From Bdellovibrionales bacterium (GTDB lineage: Bacteria > Bdellovibrionota > UBA2428), in NCBI GenBank assembly GCA_018266335.1, contig JAFEAR010000058.1:1-53546 (forward strand): 53,546 bases of DNA, written 5' to 3'. Under the pieces are notes generated by a model. It was given only the letters and a program-made list of their open reading frames with translations, was not told the origin of the DNA and ran no database searches. Of this stretch, positions 16,417-24,799 are shown piece by piece. The position numbers and the translations under genes are program-made. Each line of letters opens with the position of its first letter. The stretch's first letter is position 1.

Positions 16417-17219
16417 AGTGGCCGGTTAAAATTTCGCTCGGCTTTGTCGTTATCATCGCAGTGGTGAGCTTGCTCGCGCCATGGATTGCCCCCTACGATT
16501 ACGATCTGCAGGATGTGGCCGGCGCCTTTGTTGGTCCTTCACACCATCATTTTTTTGGGACCGATGCCCTCGGCCGCGATTTGTTCAGTCGCCTGGTTTA
16601 CGGCTGCCGCGTGAGCATGTCCGTGGCGCTTTTTACCGCGGTGAGCTCGGTGCTCATTGGAGTGTTCGTCGGAACCATAGCCGGCTACGTAGGCGGCTGG
16701 ATCGACAGGACCATCATGCGTTTCATCGATATTCTCTATACGCTGCCGTCGCTCATCATCATGATTCTGGTAATGCTGATTTTTGGCCGCGGACTGCTCG
16801 GTATTTTTATTGCCCTCACGGCCACCGGCTGGCTGGGCACCGCGCGTTTAGTTCGCGCGCAAATTTTGAGCTGGAAGGGTCGCCCCTTTGTCGAAGCCGC
16901 GCGCTCCCTGGGCGTGCCTTCGCTGCAGCTCATTTGGAAACATATTCTTCCCAACTGCATGGGCCCCGTAATTGTTGAACTCAGCTACCAAATTCCCACG
17001 AACGTGCTGGCCGAAGCCTTTTTGAGTTTTCTGGGCGTGGGACTACGGCCGCCCATGCCAAGTTGGGGCATCCTTGCCGACGAGGGTTGGCGCGCACTGC
17101 AAATTTATCCTTACCTCACGATTTTTCCGGGCCTAGCCATCTTCCTAACGATGCTCTCATTCAATATTTTGGGCGATCACCTGCGCGATAAACTCGATCC
17201 CATGCTCCGCGGAAGATAG
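16413..17219 (+). CDS. Peptide ABC transporter permease, DppC/OppC type
   Basis: A 268-residue permease pairing with the B subunit just upstream. The C-type N-terminal extension contains HHFFGTDALGRDLFSRL, a family signature. The ATPase-coupling motif is FVEAARSLGVPSLQLIWKHILPN. The protein ends GDHLRDKLDPML, also typical. Four-base overlap with the upstream gene shows coupled translation. No oppD/oppF gene follows; the next gene is citrate synthase 51 bases on, so ATPases must be encoded elsewhere. Confidence 0.92.
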   Translation: MKWPVKISLGFVVIIAVVSLLAPWIAPYDYDLQDVAGAFVGPSHHHFFGTDALGRDLFSRLVYGCRVSMSVALFTAVSSVLIGVFVGTIAGYVGGWIDRTIMRFIDILYTLPSLIIMILVMLIFGRGLLGIFIALTATGWLGTARLVRAQILSWKGRPFVEAARSLGVPSLQLIWKHILPNCMGPVIVELSYQIPTNVLAEAFLSFLGVGLRPPMPSWGILADEGWRALQIYPYLTIFPGLAIFLTMLSFNILGDHLRDKLDPMLRGR

Positions 17220-17270
17220 ATTCCAAAGTTTTTACTCAAGATCCGTCAATTTTCTGCCGAATAGGCCGGC

Positions 17271-18569
17271 ATGAGCGAGAAACCCGTAAAAGTTGAAGTG
17301 GATGGCAAATCTTTTGAGTTCCCCGTAATCAAAGGGAGCGAAAACGAAAAGGCCTTCGATATTTCCGCCCTCCGCACCAAGACGGGCTACATCACCATGG
17401 ACAATGGCTACGCGAACACGTCGAGTTGCCAGAGCGCCATTACATTCTTGGACGGCGAAGAGGGCATTCTGCGGTACCGCGGGATTCCCATCGAACAACT
17501 CGCCGAAAAATCTACGTTCATCGAAGTCAGCTACTTGCTGATTTACGGCCACCTGCCCACGCAACAAGAACTTGATAAATTCAAAAGCGAAATCACGCGC
17601 CACACCTTGCTGCGCGAAGACCTCGTTAAACTCTACGACGGCTTTCCGCGCAGCGCGCACCCCATGGCGGTGTTGAGCTCGGTGGTTTGCGCCTTGTCTA
17701 CCTTCTATCCGGAGTCGCTGGATCCCGCGGATCCCGAACAAGTGCAAATCAGCATCACGCGACTCATGGCCAAGTTGCCCACCATCGCCGCGTACGCCTA
17801 CAAAACCTCCATTGGCCAGCCGCGGATTTTTCCGCGTAACGATTTGGACTACTGCTCCAACTTTTTACGCATGATGTTCGCCGTGCCCTCCGAAGATTAC
17901 CAAGTGGCGCCGGAAATTGCCGAAGCGCTGAACCTGCTGCTCATTTTGCACGCCGATCACGAACAAAACTGCAGCACCTCTACGGTGCGCCTCATTGGTA
18001 GCTCGGCGGCAAACTTGTTTGCGTCCATCTCTGGCGGCATTTGCGCGCTGTGGGGCCCGCTCCACGGCGGCGCCAACCAGGCCGTTATGGAAATGTTAGA
18101 AGAAATTCAGCGCGGCGGCGGCGACGTAGCTAAGTACGTTGCACTCGCAAAAGACAAAAACTCCTCGTTCAAACTCATGGGCTTTGGTCACCGCGTGTAC
18201 AAAAACTTTGATCCGCGCGCTTCGATCATCAAAAAAGCCTGTCACAAGGTTCTTCAAAAACTGGGCGTGCACAACCCCCTGCTTGAAATTGCCATGAAGC
18301 TCGAAGAAGCGGCCTTGAAGGATTCGTACTTCATCGAGAAAAAGCTCTACCCCAACGTGGACTTCTACAGCGGCATTATTTACAGCGCGCTGAACATTCC
18401 CACGAACATGTTCACGGGCATGTTTGCGCTGGGCCGTTTGCCCGGATGGATCGCGAACTGGAAAGAAATGAACGAGAGCGGCACCACCAAGATTGGTCGC
18501 CCGCGCCAGATCTACACGGGTCCCACCAAAACGGACTACGTGCCAATCACGCAGCGCAAAGGCAAGTAA
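17271..18569 (+). CDS. gltA: Citrate synthase
   Basis: Citrate synthase condenses acetyl-CoA and oxaloacetate into citrate, the entry to the TCA cycle. The 432-residue length matches the hexameric type found in Gram-negatives. Active-site regions are visible: HADHEQNCSTSTVR, GPLHGGANQAV and the signature GFGHRVYKNFDPR, plus a catalytic Asp in NVDFYSG. The 51-base upstream gap contains TCAAG, 15 bases, then GCCGAATA, which loosely resembles a sigma-28 site, but this is weak. An inverted repeat follows the stop. Confidence 0.97.
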   Translation: MSEKPVKVEVDGKSFEFPVIKGSENEKAFDISALRTKTGYITMDNGYANTSSCQSAITFLDGEEGILRYRGIPIEQLAEKSTFIEVSYLLIYGHLPTQQELDKFKSEITRHTLLREDLVKLYDGFPRSAHPMAVLSSVVCALSTFYPESLDPADPEQVQISITRLMAKLPTIAAYAYKTSIGQPRIFPRNDLDYCSNFLRMMFAVPSEDYQVAPEIAEALNLLLILHADHEQNCSTSTVRLIGSSAANLFASISGGICALWGPLHGGANQAVMEMLEEIQRGGGDVAKYVALAKDKNSSFKLMGFGHRVYKNFDPRASIIKKACHKVLQKLGVHNPLLEIAMKLEEAALKDSYFIEKKLYPNVDFYSGIIYSALNIPTNMFTGMFALGRLPGWIANWKEMNESGTTKIGRPRQIYTGPTKTDYVPITQRKGK

Positions 18570-18579
18570 GACCGCAGCA

Positions 18580-18614
18580 CTTGGCGCCCGGTCGTGGTTG
18601 CATCCGGGGCCAAG
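18580..18614. other. Intergenic hairpin between convergent gltA and DUF1304 genes
   Basis: CTTGGCGCCCGG (18580-18591) can pair with CCGGGGCCAAG (18604-18614), eleven pairs with one bulged G and a 12-base loop. There is no T-run on either side, so it is not a standard intrinsic terminator, but its place 10 bases after gltA suggests 3'-end protection or termination. Confidence 0.45.
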
Positions 18615-18662
18615 GCAGAAGAAAAATGCGAGAGCTGCGGAACGAATATTGCGACGGCAAGG

Positions 18663-19022
18663 CTAGACTATAAACACGGCGGCCAGCGCCACGAGGGCCG
18701 GCAAAGCCTGAATCCAAAAAATGCGCCGGCTCACCGTGCAGGCACCAAAGACGCCGGCCACACTCACACAGCCCAAGAAGAAAATTTGTAGTGATCGGGC
18801 AAGATCCGCCGGTGCCCACAAACTCCACGCCAAACCGGCCGCCAGGAATCCATTGTAAAGACCCTGATTAGCTGCCAGCACTGCCGAGGCCCTCGCTTGT
18901 TCGGCCGACTGCCGAAACACCTTCAACCCGATGGGCTTAGTCCAAAGAAACATCTCGAGAACTAGGAACCACGCATGCTCCAAGGCCAGACCCGCCACCA
19001 AAATATGCGTAATCAGCATCAT
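18663..19022 (-). CDS. DUF1304-family small membrane protein
   Basis: A 119-residue protein with four predicted helices and the pattern of DUF1304: ALEHAWFLVLEMFLW, then ANQGLYNGFLAAGL in the second helix region and a GACTVS segment. The biochemical role of the family is unknown. It is a single gene on the minus strand, divergent from the peptide-binding lipoprotein gene with 71 bases between. Either of two leading Met codons could start it. Confidence 0.8.
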   Translation of the reverse strand: MMLITHILVAGLALEHAWFLVLEMFLWTKPIGLKVFRQSAEQARASAVLAANQGLYNGFLAAGLAWSLWAPADLARSLQIFFLGCVSVAGVFGACTVSRRIFWIQALPALVALAAVFIV

Positions 19023-19093
19023 TCCTCTAAACTAACATAAAAAGTCCCCACCCAACTTGCACCCGCCAACGGAGCCGCGATAGCTTCGCAGCT

Positions 19094-20665
19094 ATGAGCT
19101 TTAAAAACGTTGTCCGGTTTTTCCTCTTCGCCTCCGTCTCCAGCCTCGCCCTTTCGGGTTGCACCAAAAAGGCCGCGCCTAAGGACACACTTCGCATGCG
19201 CCTGCCGACCGAGCCGCCCACTCTCGACTGGGGTCTCGCCACCGACAACATTTCCAAGGAAGTCATTCAAAACTTGCAGGAAGGGCTCGTGCGTCAGGAC
19301 GGCGAAGCCAAAATTCAGCCCTGCTTTGCAGAATCGTGGACCATCAGCCCCGATGGCCAGACCTACACCTTCAAACTCCGCGCCAATTTAAAGTGGAGCG
19401 ATGGACAAGCCCTCACGGCCCAGCACTTTGTTGATGCCTGGCAGCGAGTGCTCGATCCCAAAACCGGTTCCGAATACGCCTACTTTCTCTTCGACGTAAA
19501 GAACGCCGAAGCCTTCCAAAAGGGCAGCGTTAAAAACTTCGCTGACGTGGGCGTTAAAGCCGCCGATGCGCAAACACTCATCGTTACTCTGCGCTCACCG
19601 GTGGCCTACTGGATTTACGTGCCCAGCTTCTGGGTCACCTTCCCCATTCGCAAGGATCTCATTGAGAAGTACGGCGACAAGTGGACGGACCCTGCGTACT
19701 TTGTTTCGGCCGGAGCTTACGTGCTTAAGCAATGGGATCACGACTCCAAAGTGTTGCTCGAGAAAAACCCAAACTATTCGCTGCCCACCGATCCCGCCAT
19801 GCCCGCCAAAGCGGAGTTTCGTATCGTCAAGGAAGACTCCACGGCCGTGGCCCTCTTTGAGAACGGTGCCCTCGACATCGTGCGTGACCTCCCGCCCGTT
19901 CAAGTATCCACCCTCGCGCAACGTAAAGAATTTGTGATTTCGCCCTGGTTCCGCGGTTTCTACATTGGTTTTAACGTGAAGGATCCGCAAGTGAGCGACG
20001 TGCGGGTACGCCGCGCTCTAGCCATGGCGATTGACCGCAAAGAGATCAAATCCATCAAGTCGCTCGATCCCATGATCAACATGATTAAATCCTGGGTGCT
20101 ACCCGGCCTCCTCGCCTACAGCGAAAACCGCGGCATCGACTACAATCCCGAAGCGGCTAAAAAACTTTGGGCCGAACTCCCCAATCGCCCCACCAAACTC
20201 GAGCTCTGGTTCGACCAGAAAGACTTTAATAAAATCATCGCCGAGAACCTGCAGAGCCAGTGGAAAAAAGTTCTGGGTGTAGACATTCAACTCAACAACC
20301 AAGAGTGGAAGGTTTACCTAAAGACCCTGAAGAGCAAAGCTCCCGCCATGTGGCGTATGAGCTGGGGCGCGGACTACCCCGATCCCGACACCTTCATGAA
20401 TCTCTTCACCTGTGGCTCGGGCAACAACTTCACTGCGATGTGCGACAAAATCTACGATTCCCTCGTTGCCAACGCCGCCAAACGCGCTACGGACGCCGAG
20501 CGTGCCAGCGCCTACGACAAGGCCCAAAAAATTCTCCTCGAAGACCAAGTCGCCATCATTCCCCTTCTCAGCCAAACCAACCTCCATTTGGTAACGCAGA
20601 GGGTTAGTGGCTTCCATGTGAATCCCATGGGTGATTTTGAATTCAAGGATCTTAAGCTTAAATAG
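19094..20665 (+). CDS. Peptide ABC transporter substrate-binding lipoprotein (OppA-like)
   Basis: A 523-residue family-5 solute-binding protein. The lipoprotein signal ends in lipobox LSGC (Cys 23). The N-terminal mature part RMRLPTEPPTLDWGLA and the conserved VRRALAMAIDRKEI are typical of OppA/DppA proteins. It would capture peptides in the periplasm for the permeases at 15487-17219. It is separated from them by citrate synthase and DUF1304. The next gene starts 4 bases after its stop. Confidence 0.92.
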   Translation: MSFKNVVRFFLFASVSSLALSGCTKKAAPKDTLRMRLPTEPPTLDWGLATDNISKEVIQNLQEGLVRQDGEAKIQPCFAESWTISPDGQTYTFKLRANLKWSDGQALTAQHFVDAWQRVLDPKTGSEYAYFLFDVKNAEAFQKGSVKNFADVGVKAADAQTLIVTLRSPVAYWIYVPSFWVTFPIRKDLIEKYGDKWTDPAYFVSAGAYVLKQWDHDSKVLLEKNPNYSLPTDPAMPAKAEFRIVKEDSTAVALFENGALDIVRDLPPVQVSTLAQRKEFVISPWFRGFYIGFNVKDPQVSDVRVRRALAMAIDRKEIKSIKSLDPMINMIKSWVLPGLLAYSENRGIDYNPEAAKKLWAELPNRPTKLELWFDQKDFNKIIAENLQSQWKKVLGVDIQLNNQEWKVYLKTLKSKAPAMWRMSWGADYPDPDTFMNLFTCGSGNNFTAMCDKIYDSLVANAAKRATDAERASAYDKAQKILLEDQVAIIPLLSQTNLHLVTQRVSGFHVNPMGDFEFKDLKLK

Positions 20666-20669
20666 AGGG

Positions 20670-21404
20670 ATGAGCAGACTTTTATCCAAAAGCGCATTCA
20701 TCGTCCTCGGGTTGTCCGCATCGCTGGCCGGCGCCAAGCCCTTCAGCACTCAGTTCATGAGCGTGCAGCTGCCGCCGAACTGGGATTGCAAACAAGAGGA
20801 AATGGATTGGGTCTGCCAACCGGACAATCTATCCGAACGCTCCGAGGCCATCGTCATCATCGTAACCAAAGCGGTCAACGAAACGGACGACACCTTCGAG
20901 AAGTACGAATCCACCCTGAAAGCCACGCGCCCCATGCGCGACTTGCTCGGCAACTCCTACGAGAGCCAAGTAAAGTACACTCGCCGTCGGGAAATCAAAG
21001 GTCAGCCCTGGATCGACTCGCTCCATTTAGGTTCGGAAATCCCCGGCTTCTTCACGCGCTACATTGCGTCCATCAAAGAAAAAGTCGCCGGCATGCTCAC
21101 CTACTCCGTGGCCGAATCGGTTTATCCCAAATACTCCGCGGTGCTGGACCAAATGGTGGACTCGCTCGAAATTCATTTCGACCCCAAAGCTTTCGCGGAC
21201 GCCATGAAGTCCAACTCCGGGCCCATCATGTCTAAATCCCGCACGGCCGGCCCCGGCCGTTTGGCGCCCACTATGGAATCCGACAAGGGCAAAGACGGCA
21301 AAGGCATGGACACCATGCAAATCGCCGGCATTCTCGTTGCGCTTGCGGCCGTTGGTTACTTGATTTGGAAAAAGAAAAAGGGCGGCGGCACCCCGGCCGC
21401 CTAA
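20670..21404 (+). CDS. Secreted protein with C-terminal membrane anchor
   Basis: A 244-residue protein. Residues 1-22 are a signal peptide (SAFIVLGLSASLAGA). The middle contains a short Cys pair (WDCKQEEMDWVC) and an alpha/beta-looking domain to about 165. The tail has a helix, IAGILVALAAVGYLIW, followed by four Lys, so the protein is probably anchored in the inner membrane with its domain in the periplasm. I chose ATG 20670 because the signal begins there, although the frame opens at 20631. It lies 4 bases after the OppA-like gene, so it may serve that system. I do not recognise the domain. Confidence 0.75.
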   Translation: MSRLLSKSAFIVLGLSASLAGAKPFSTQFMSVQLPPNWDCKQEEMDWVCQPDNLSERSEAIVIIVTKAVNETDDTFEKYESTLKATRPMRDLLGNSYESQVKYTRRREIKGQPWIDSLHLGSEIPGFFTRYIASIKEKVAGMLTYSVAESVYPKYSAVLDQMVDSLEIHFDPKAFADAMKSNSGPIMSKSRTAGPGRLAPTMESDKGKDGKGMDTMQIAGILVALAAVGYLIWKKKKGGGTPAA

Positions 21405-21421
21405 GCTAAGCAAACTCTTTG

Positions 21422-22738
21422 CTACAAAACTTGGCCGATGGATTGCTCCAGGCGATTCACGGCCATGTTGAATTCATAGATCGCCTCTAGGCGATTTTTC
21501 TCGGCCACAACGTGCTGGCCCATAGCCTCGAGCAATCCCTTAGCATCCGTCGAAGTCCCAAGCGTGTAGGCCACGGCTAAATCGCGAAAGCCACGTTTCG
21601 CCACGAGCGCCGAGGCTTCGCGCAAATCAAAGGCCTCTTGCGCCTGCTTCAAATCCAGATAATTTTTTTCCACTTCCACCAGAATGGCCATGGACCAGTG
21701 CCGATGGCGCCCTTGCGCTTCCAACACTTCGGCCCGCGCTTGCGAGCGTTCTGCGCTCCGTTCAAAAAGGCCCAAATCCCAACGCAGTCCCACGCCCAAA
21801 CCACCGGACAAATAGTTGCCCGTGTCGTTCAGGAAGGAGCTGTCGGTTTTCGTCCAGTGCGGAGCAATCGCGTAACCCGCGCGACCCGCCACGAAAAGCG
21901 ACGGATAGCTCAGTCCCGTTTGCACATCGACGAGCGCCAGCTTAGCCTCCTCGTTTTTTTGCAGCGCCTTAAGTTCGGGGCGATGTTCAATGCAGATTTT
22001 CTTGTACGTATCGAGCGACTGAAGCGCAAACGGACGCCGTTGCAAATTGGCATGATCCCACCTCGCAACCTCTTGACCATAGCGACCGATCTTCCAAGCC
22101 ATCGCGGCCCGGGCCTGGTCCATCCCCTTACGAGCTTCCAAGACACGCGCCTTGGCCTCGTTCAAGTAGATGCTTAGCTTGTCGATATCCGAACGCGAAG
22201 CCCGCTTGCGCGCCTTGTCGTAAGCTTTCTGCAAGTCTTCCACCACGCCATCGCCCAAATCCGACAGCTCAAAAGCCAACTGATAGCCGTAATAGTACTG
22301 GGCTACTTCCAGACGCAGGGCCCACTTTTCTTTTTCCAAGAGCATTTCTTCAGCTTCGCGGCCCGCCCGCGCGGCGCGCTTGCCGCTGGAAATTGCTCCA
22401 AAGGTGTAAAGCGGCTGAACTAATTCCACCGCGCTCGACGACCACGGGCCCCACTTGTCCCAATTGACCCGCGTGTGAACGGCATCACCTTCCACGGCGG
22501 GAGCCGGAGCCAAAAGTGTTTCAATTTTACCGAAGGGCAGTCCTTTGCTGCGTGCGTATTCTTCTCGCGCGCTGGCAAATTCTATTTTGCCCCGCTGTTC
22601 ATCGAGCTGCGGTCCCTGCTTTTCCGCCAGGTCCATGAATTCCTGCAGCGAGCGCCGAGGTGCTTCCGGAAGGGCCGTTTGCGCACGAGCTAAGCAACTA
22701 AGGGTCGCCAAGCCTAGGAGCGCGTGACGTGCACTCAT
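21422..22738 (-). CDS. TolC-family outer-membrane efflux protein
   Basis: A 438-residue protein with a signal peptide (cleavage near ARA) and the two long Ala/Glu/Lys-rich helical repeats of outer-membrane efflux proteins, each followed by a strand segment; SYPSLFVAGRAGY and GLGVGLRWDLGLF fit the beta-barrel parts. TolC-type trimers form exit ducts for efflux pumps or type I secretion. Here no RND pump or adaptor is adjacent; instead the start overlaps the mlaC-like gene by ATGA. Function in phospholipid or substrate export is an open inference. Confidence 0.85.
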   Translation of the reverse strand: MSARHALLGLATLSCLARAQTALPEAPRRSLQEFMDLAEKQGPQLDEQRGKIEFASAREEYARSKGLPFGKIETLLAPAPAVEGDAVHTRVNWDKWGPWSSSAVELVQPLYTFGAISSGKRAARAGREAEEMLLEKEKWALRLEVAQYYYGYQLAFELSDLGDGVVEDLQKAYDKARKRASRSDIDKLSIYLNEAKARVLEARKGMDQARAAMAWKIGRYGQEVARWDHANLQRRPFALQSLDTYKKICIEHRPELKALQKNEEAKLALVDVQTGLSYPSLFVAGRAGYAIAPHWTKTDSSFLNDTGNYLSGGLGVGLRWDLGLFERSAERSQARAEVLEAQGRHRHWSMAILVEVEKNYLDLKQAQEAFDLREASALVAKRGFRDLAVAYTLGTSTDAKGLLEAMGQHVVAEKNRLEAIYEFNMAVNRLEQSIGQVL

Positions 22739-23325
22739 TTACGCGCCTCGACCACACGCTTCTTCATCTTTTGAATAATACTCGCAAAGCTTTCCTTTTT
22801 GAGCGCGCTATCAAATTGGCGCTTCAAATTGGCCGACACCATTTCGTCCTCGATAACGGCATCGGCGATTTTTCCGTTGCCACCAAAAATGAGCGTGACT
22901 TCCAGGTCCTGAGTTAAAACTTCGCCATTTTTTTCGCGCTCAATTTTACCCTCAACGCCCACCCGGTCGGCCGATTCGCTGTAGACAAATCCATCCGGAC
23001 CCATCGCGATCCGCTTGGCGGCCGGATACACCACCACTTCCAAAAGTTCCTGCAGGGTGCGCAAAAAATCTTTGCGCTCGGAATCCGCAAATTTTTGCCA
23101 CCGCGATCCCAACGACTTACGCGCAAGCGCCGCAAAATCGATTTGATCGGAAAGCGCCTTCACCCGACGGGAAGACTCCGCACTAACTTTTCCTTCCGTG
23201 CTCTTGGAGGTTCTGGCCAAATCCACCAAACCCGTCATGAACTGTTTCGCAGCTTCAACTTTGGCCGCCTGAGCGGGCAGAGCCGACAAACACAAAACCA
23301 AACACAGGCAACGAGCAAAATTCAT
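22735..23325 (-). CDS. MlaC/Ttg2D-family periplasmic phospholipid-binding protein
   Basis: A 196-residue protein with a signal peptide (ends PAQAA) and the MlaC fold pattern: VKALSDQIDFAALARKSLGSRW, LLEVVVYP and, later, VIEDEMVSANLKRQFDSAL near the end, matching the family's conserved C-terminal region. MlaC shuttles phospholipids between the outer membrane and the inner-membrane MlaFEDB complex. None of mlaF, E, D or B is in this window. It begins directly after the TAA of the lipid-kinase-like gene and overlaps the tolC-like gene, so all three share a transcript. Confidence 0.85.
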   Translation of the reverse strand: MNFARCLCLVLCLSALPAQAAKVEAAKQFMTGLVDLARTSKSTEGKVSAESSRRVKALSDQIDFAALARKSLGSRWQKFADSERKDFLRTLQELLEVVVYPAAKRIAMGPDGFVYSESADRVGVEGKIEREKNGEVLTQDLEVTLIFGGNGKIADAVIEDEMVSANLKRQFDSALKKESFASIIQKMKKRVVEARK

Positions 23326-24030
23326 TTACAAAAACCTCAGGGGCGTTCCGGTCAGCAAGGCCACAACCCATACGGCCAGCCCACTCCAAAACGGAATATT
23401 CACATTGTCGTCCCATTGCGTAGGCCACGCTTCGGCAATCAAACCGACGAGGGCCCCAGCGCTGGAGAGAATCAAGATGCGCAAAGGGGATGGCCACCAA
23501 AGACCACCGTTCATGGATACCGCTGCCCACGGACCAGTCCAGGCAATAACGCCCGCTAGAAAACCGGCCAAAAAGCCCGCACAACTACCTTCGATTGTTT
23601 TAGCCCCCAGACTCACTGACGTGTGCAAAACTGAATTCCAACGAAGCCGGCCAAAGCGAATACCAAAAATAGCCGCCATCGGGTCCATCCAGGCCAGGGT
23701 CAAAATAGCCTGCACCGCAATGGGTTTAGGCAATACGCAAACTGCCCAGGTCAAACCGAATAGATAGTAGAGCTGAGCGCTGGGGCCCGTGTGCTCACCT
23801 TCGCGCATCAGGGGGCCCCACACTTTAAGGGCAATCCGATTCATGGCCGGAATGCTCAGGCGCATAAGATCGAGCACGACAAAAATGGCTGCGCCCATCG
23901 CCATAAGCACGATGGACTCCATGCGGGTGAAGGTGTTCACAAAGAGCAGCATAATGGCCGTGCCCGAAAGCACATGGAAGAGTTTGCGGCTCAGGTGAAT
24001 TTCTGCGCGAGTGCGAAGGATTTCTGTCAT
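23326..24030 (-). CDS. CTP-dependent diacylglycerol/dolichol kinase-like membrane protein
   Basis: A 234-residue polytopic protein related to the Dgk1/SEC59/VTE5 and CdsA-like family that uses CTP on lipid alcohols. The N-terminal RKLFHVLSGT is the family mark, followed by DPMAAIFGIRFGR, KTIEGSCAGFLAGF and, near the end, DDNVNIPFWSG. Six or seven helices are likely. Which lipid it phosphorylates cannot be told from sequence. It is in an operon with mlaC-like and tolC-like genes, which suggests a link to envelope lipid handling. Confidence 0.8.
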   Translation of the reverse strand: MTEILRTRAEIHLSRKLFHVLSGTAIMLLFVNTFTRMESIVLMAMGAAIFVVLDLMRLSIPAMNRIALKVWGPLMREGEHTGPSAQLYYLFGLTWAVCVLPKPIAVQAILTLAWMDPMAAIFGIRFGRLRWNSVLHTSVSLGAKTIEGSCAGFLAGFLAGVIAWTGPWAAVSMNGGLWWPSPLRILILSSAGALVGLIAEAWPTQWDDNVNIPFWSGLAVWVVALLTGTPLRFL

Positions 24031-24056
24031 GAGAAGGGGCTCCGGGATAAAGCGCG

Positions 24057-24686
24057 CTAAGCGCCTTGTCCATCCTTGATAGCGAACGACGAGACGTCAC
24101 CCTTGCCCACCCGAATAATGACGGGCTCCGGAGCCGTAAAGTCGATCACCGTGGAGGGTTCCGACGAAATCGGGCCTCCATCCAAAATTAAATCAACGCG
24201 CTTACCCAGGCGCTTCTGAATTTCCTGCGCCGTCGAAAGGGGTTCCCCATCCGAATCCGTGCAGGAGGTACCAATGATGGGATGCTTGAGCCCCACCACA
24301 ATAGTTTGCGGAACAACGTGACCCGGAATGCGGATGCCCACGCTGCTACGACGGCTAATAAGCAGGCGCGGCACCATCTTGGTCGCAGGCAAAACAAAGG
24401 TGTAGGGCCCCGGCAAAAGACGGCGCATATCCCGGTAAGCCTTGTCGCTCACCACGGCGAATTGCGAGAGTTCTTTAAGGTCGGCGCAAATAAAACTCAG
24501 GGGCTTCTTGGGATCGCGCTGTTTGGCCGCGATAATGCGATCAATCGCCTTTTTATTGTAAAGGTCGCAGCCCAGGGCGTACCCGGAGTCGGTCGGGAAC
24601 GCGATAATCCCGCCCCGCTGCAATACGGCCACGGCCTGGTCAATCACCCGTTGGGCGGGAGTCGGGACGTGGACTTCGAGAATCAT
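24057..24686 (-). CDS. Sua5/YciO/YrdC-family protein (YciO-like)
   Basis: A 209-residue single-domain member of the family that includes L-threonylcarbamoyladenylate synthase for tRNA t6A37. Family motifs seen: GGIIAFPTDSGYALGCDL, AKQRDPKKPLSFIC, LLPGPYTFVLPAT and SSVGIRIPGH. The DSGYALGCD form and the short length fit the YciO subgroup better than TsaC, so direct t6A activity is less certain. First gene of the minus-strand run ending in tolC-like; its 5' region is divergent from the pseudouridine synthase gene at 24800. Confidence 0.85.
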   Translation of the reverse strand: MILEVHVPTPAQRVIDQAVAVLQRGGIIAFPTDSGYALGCDLYNKKAIDRIIAAKQRDPKKPLSFICADLKELSQFAVVSDKAYRDMRRLLPGPYTFVLPATKMVPRLLISRRSSVGIRIPGHVVPQTIVVGLKHPIIGTSCTDSDGEPLSTAQEIQKRLGKRVDLILDGGPISSEPSTVIDFTAPEPVIIRVGKGDVSSFAIKDGQGA

Positions 24687-24799
24687 TCATTTTTCTTAAC
24701 ATATCTGTAGTCGGGAGAGAATGACGGAGCTCTGGCATCGGGCGGATCGCCACTCTGCGTTTAAGTTGCGTCATGAAATCTGGTATAGGGAGGGCACGC

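Noticed and set aside
24784..24789. Extended -10 like TGGTATAGG before the pseudouridine synthase
   Set aside because: A start from it would begin inside or after the ribosome site GGGAGGG, so it cannot serve this gene.
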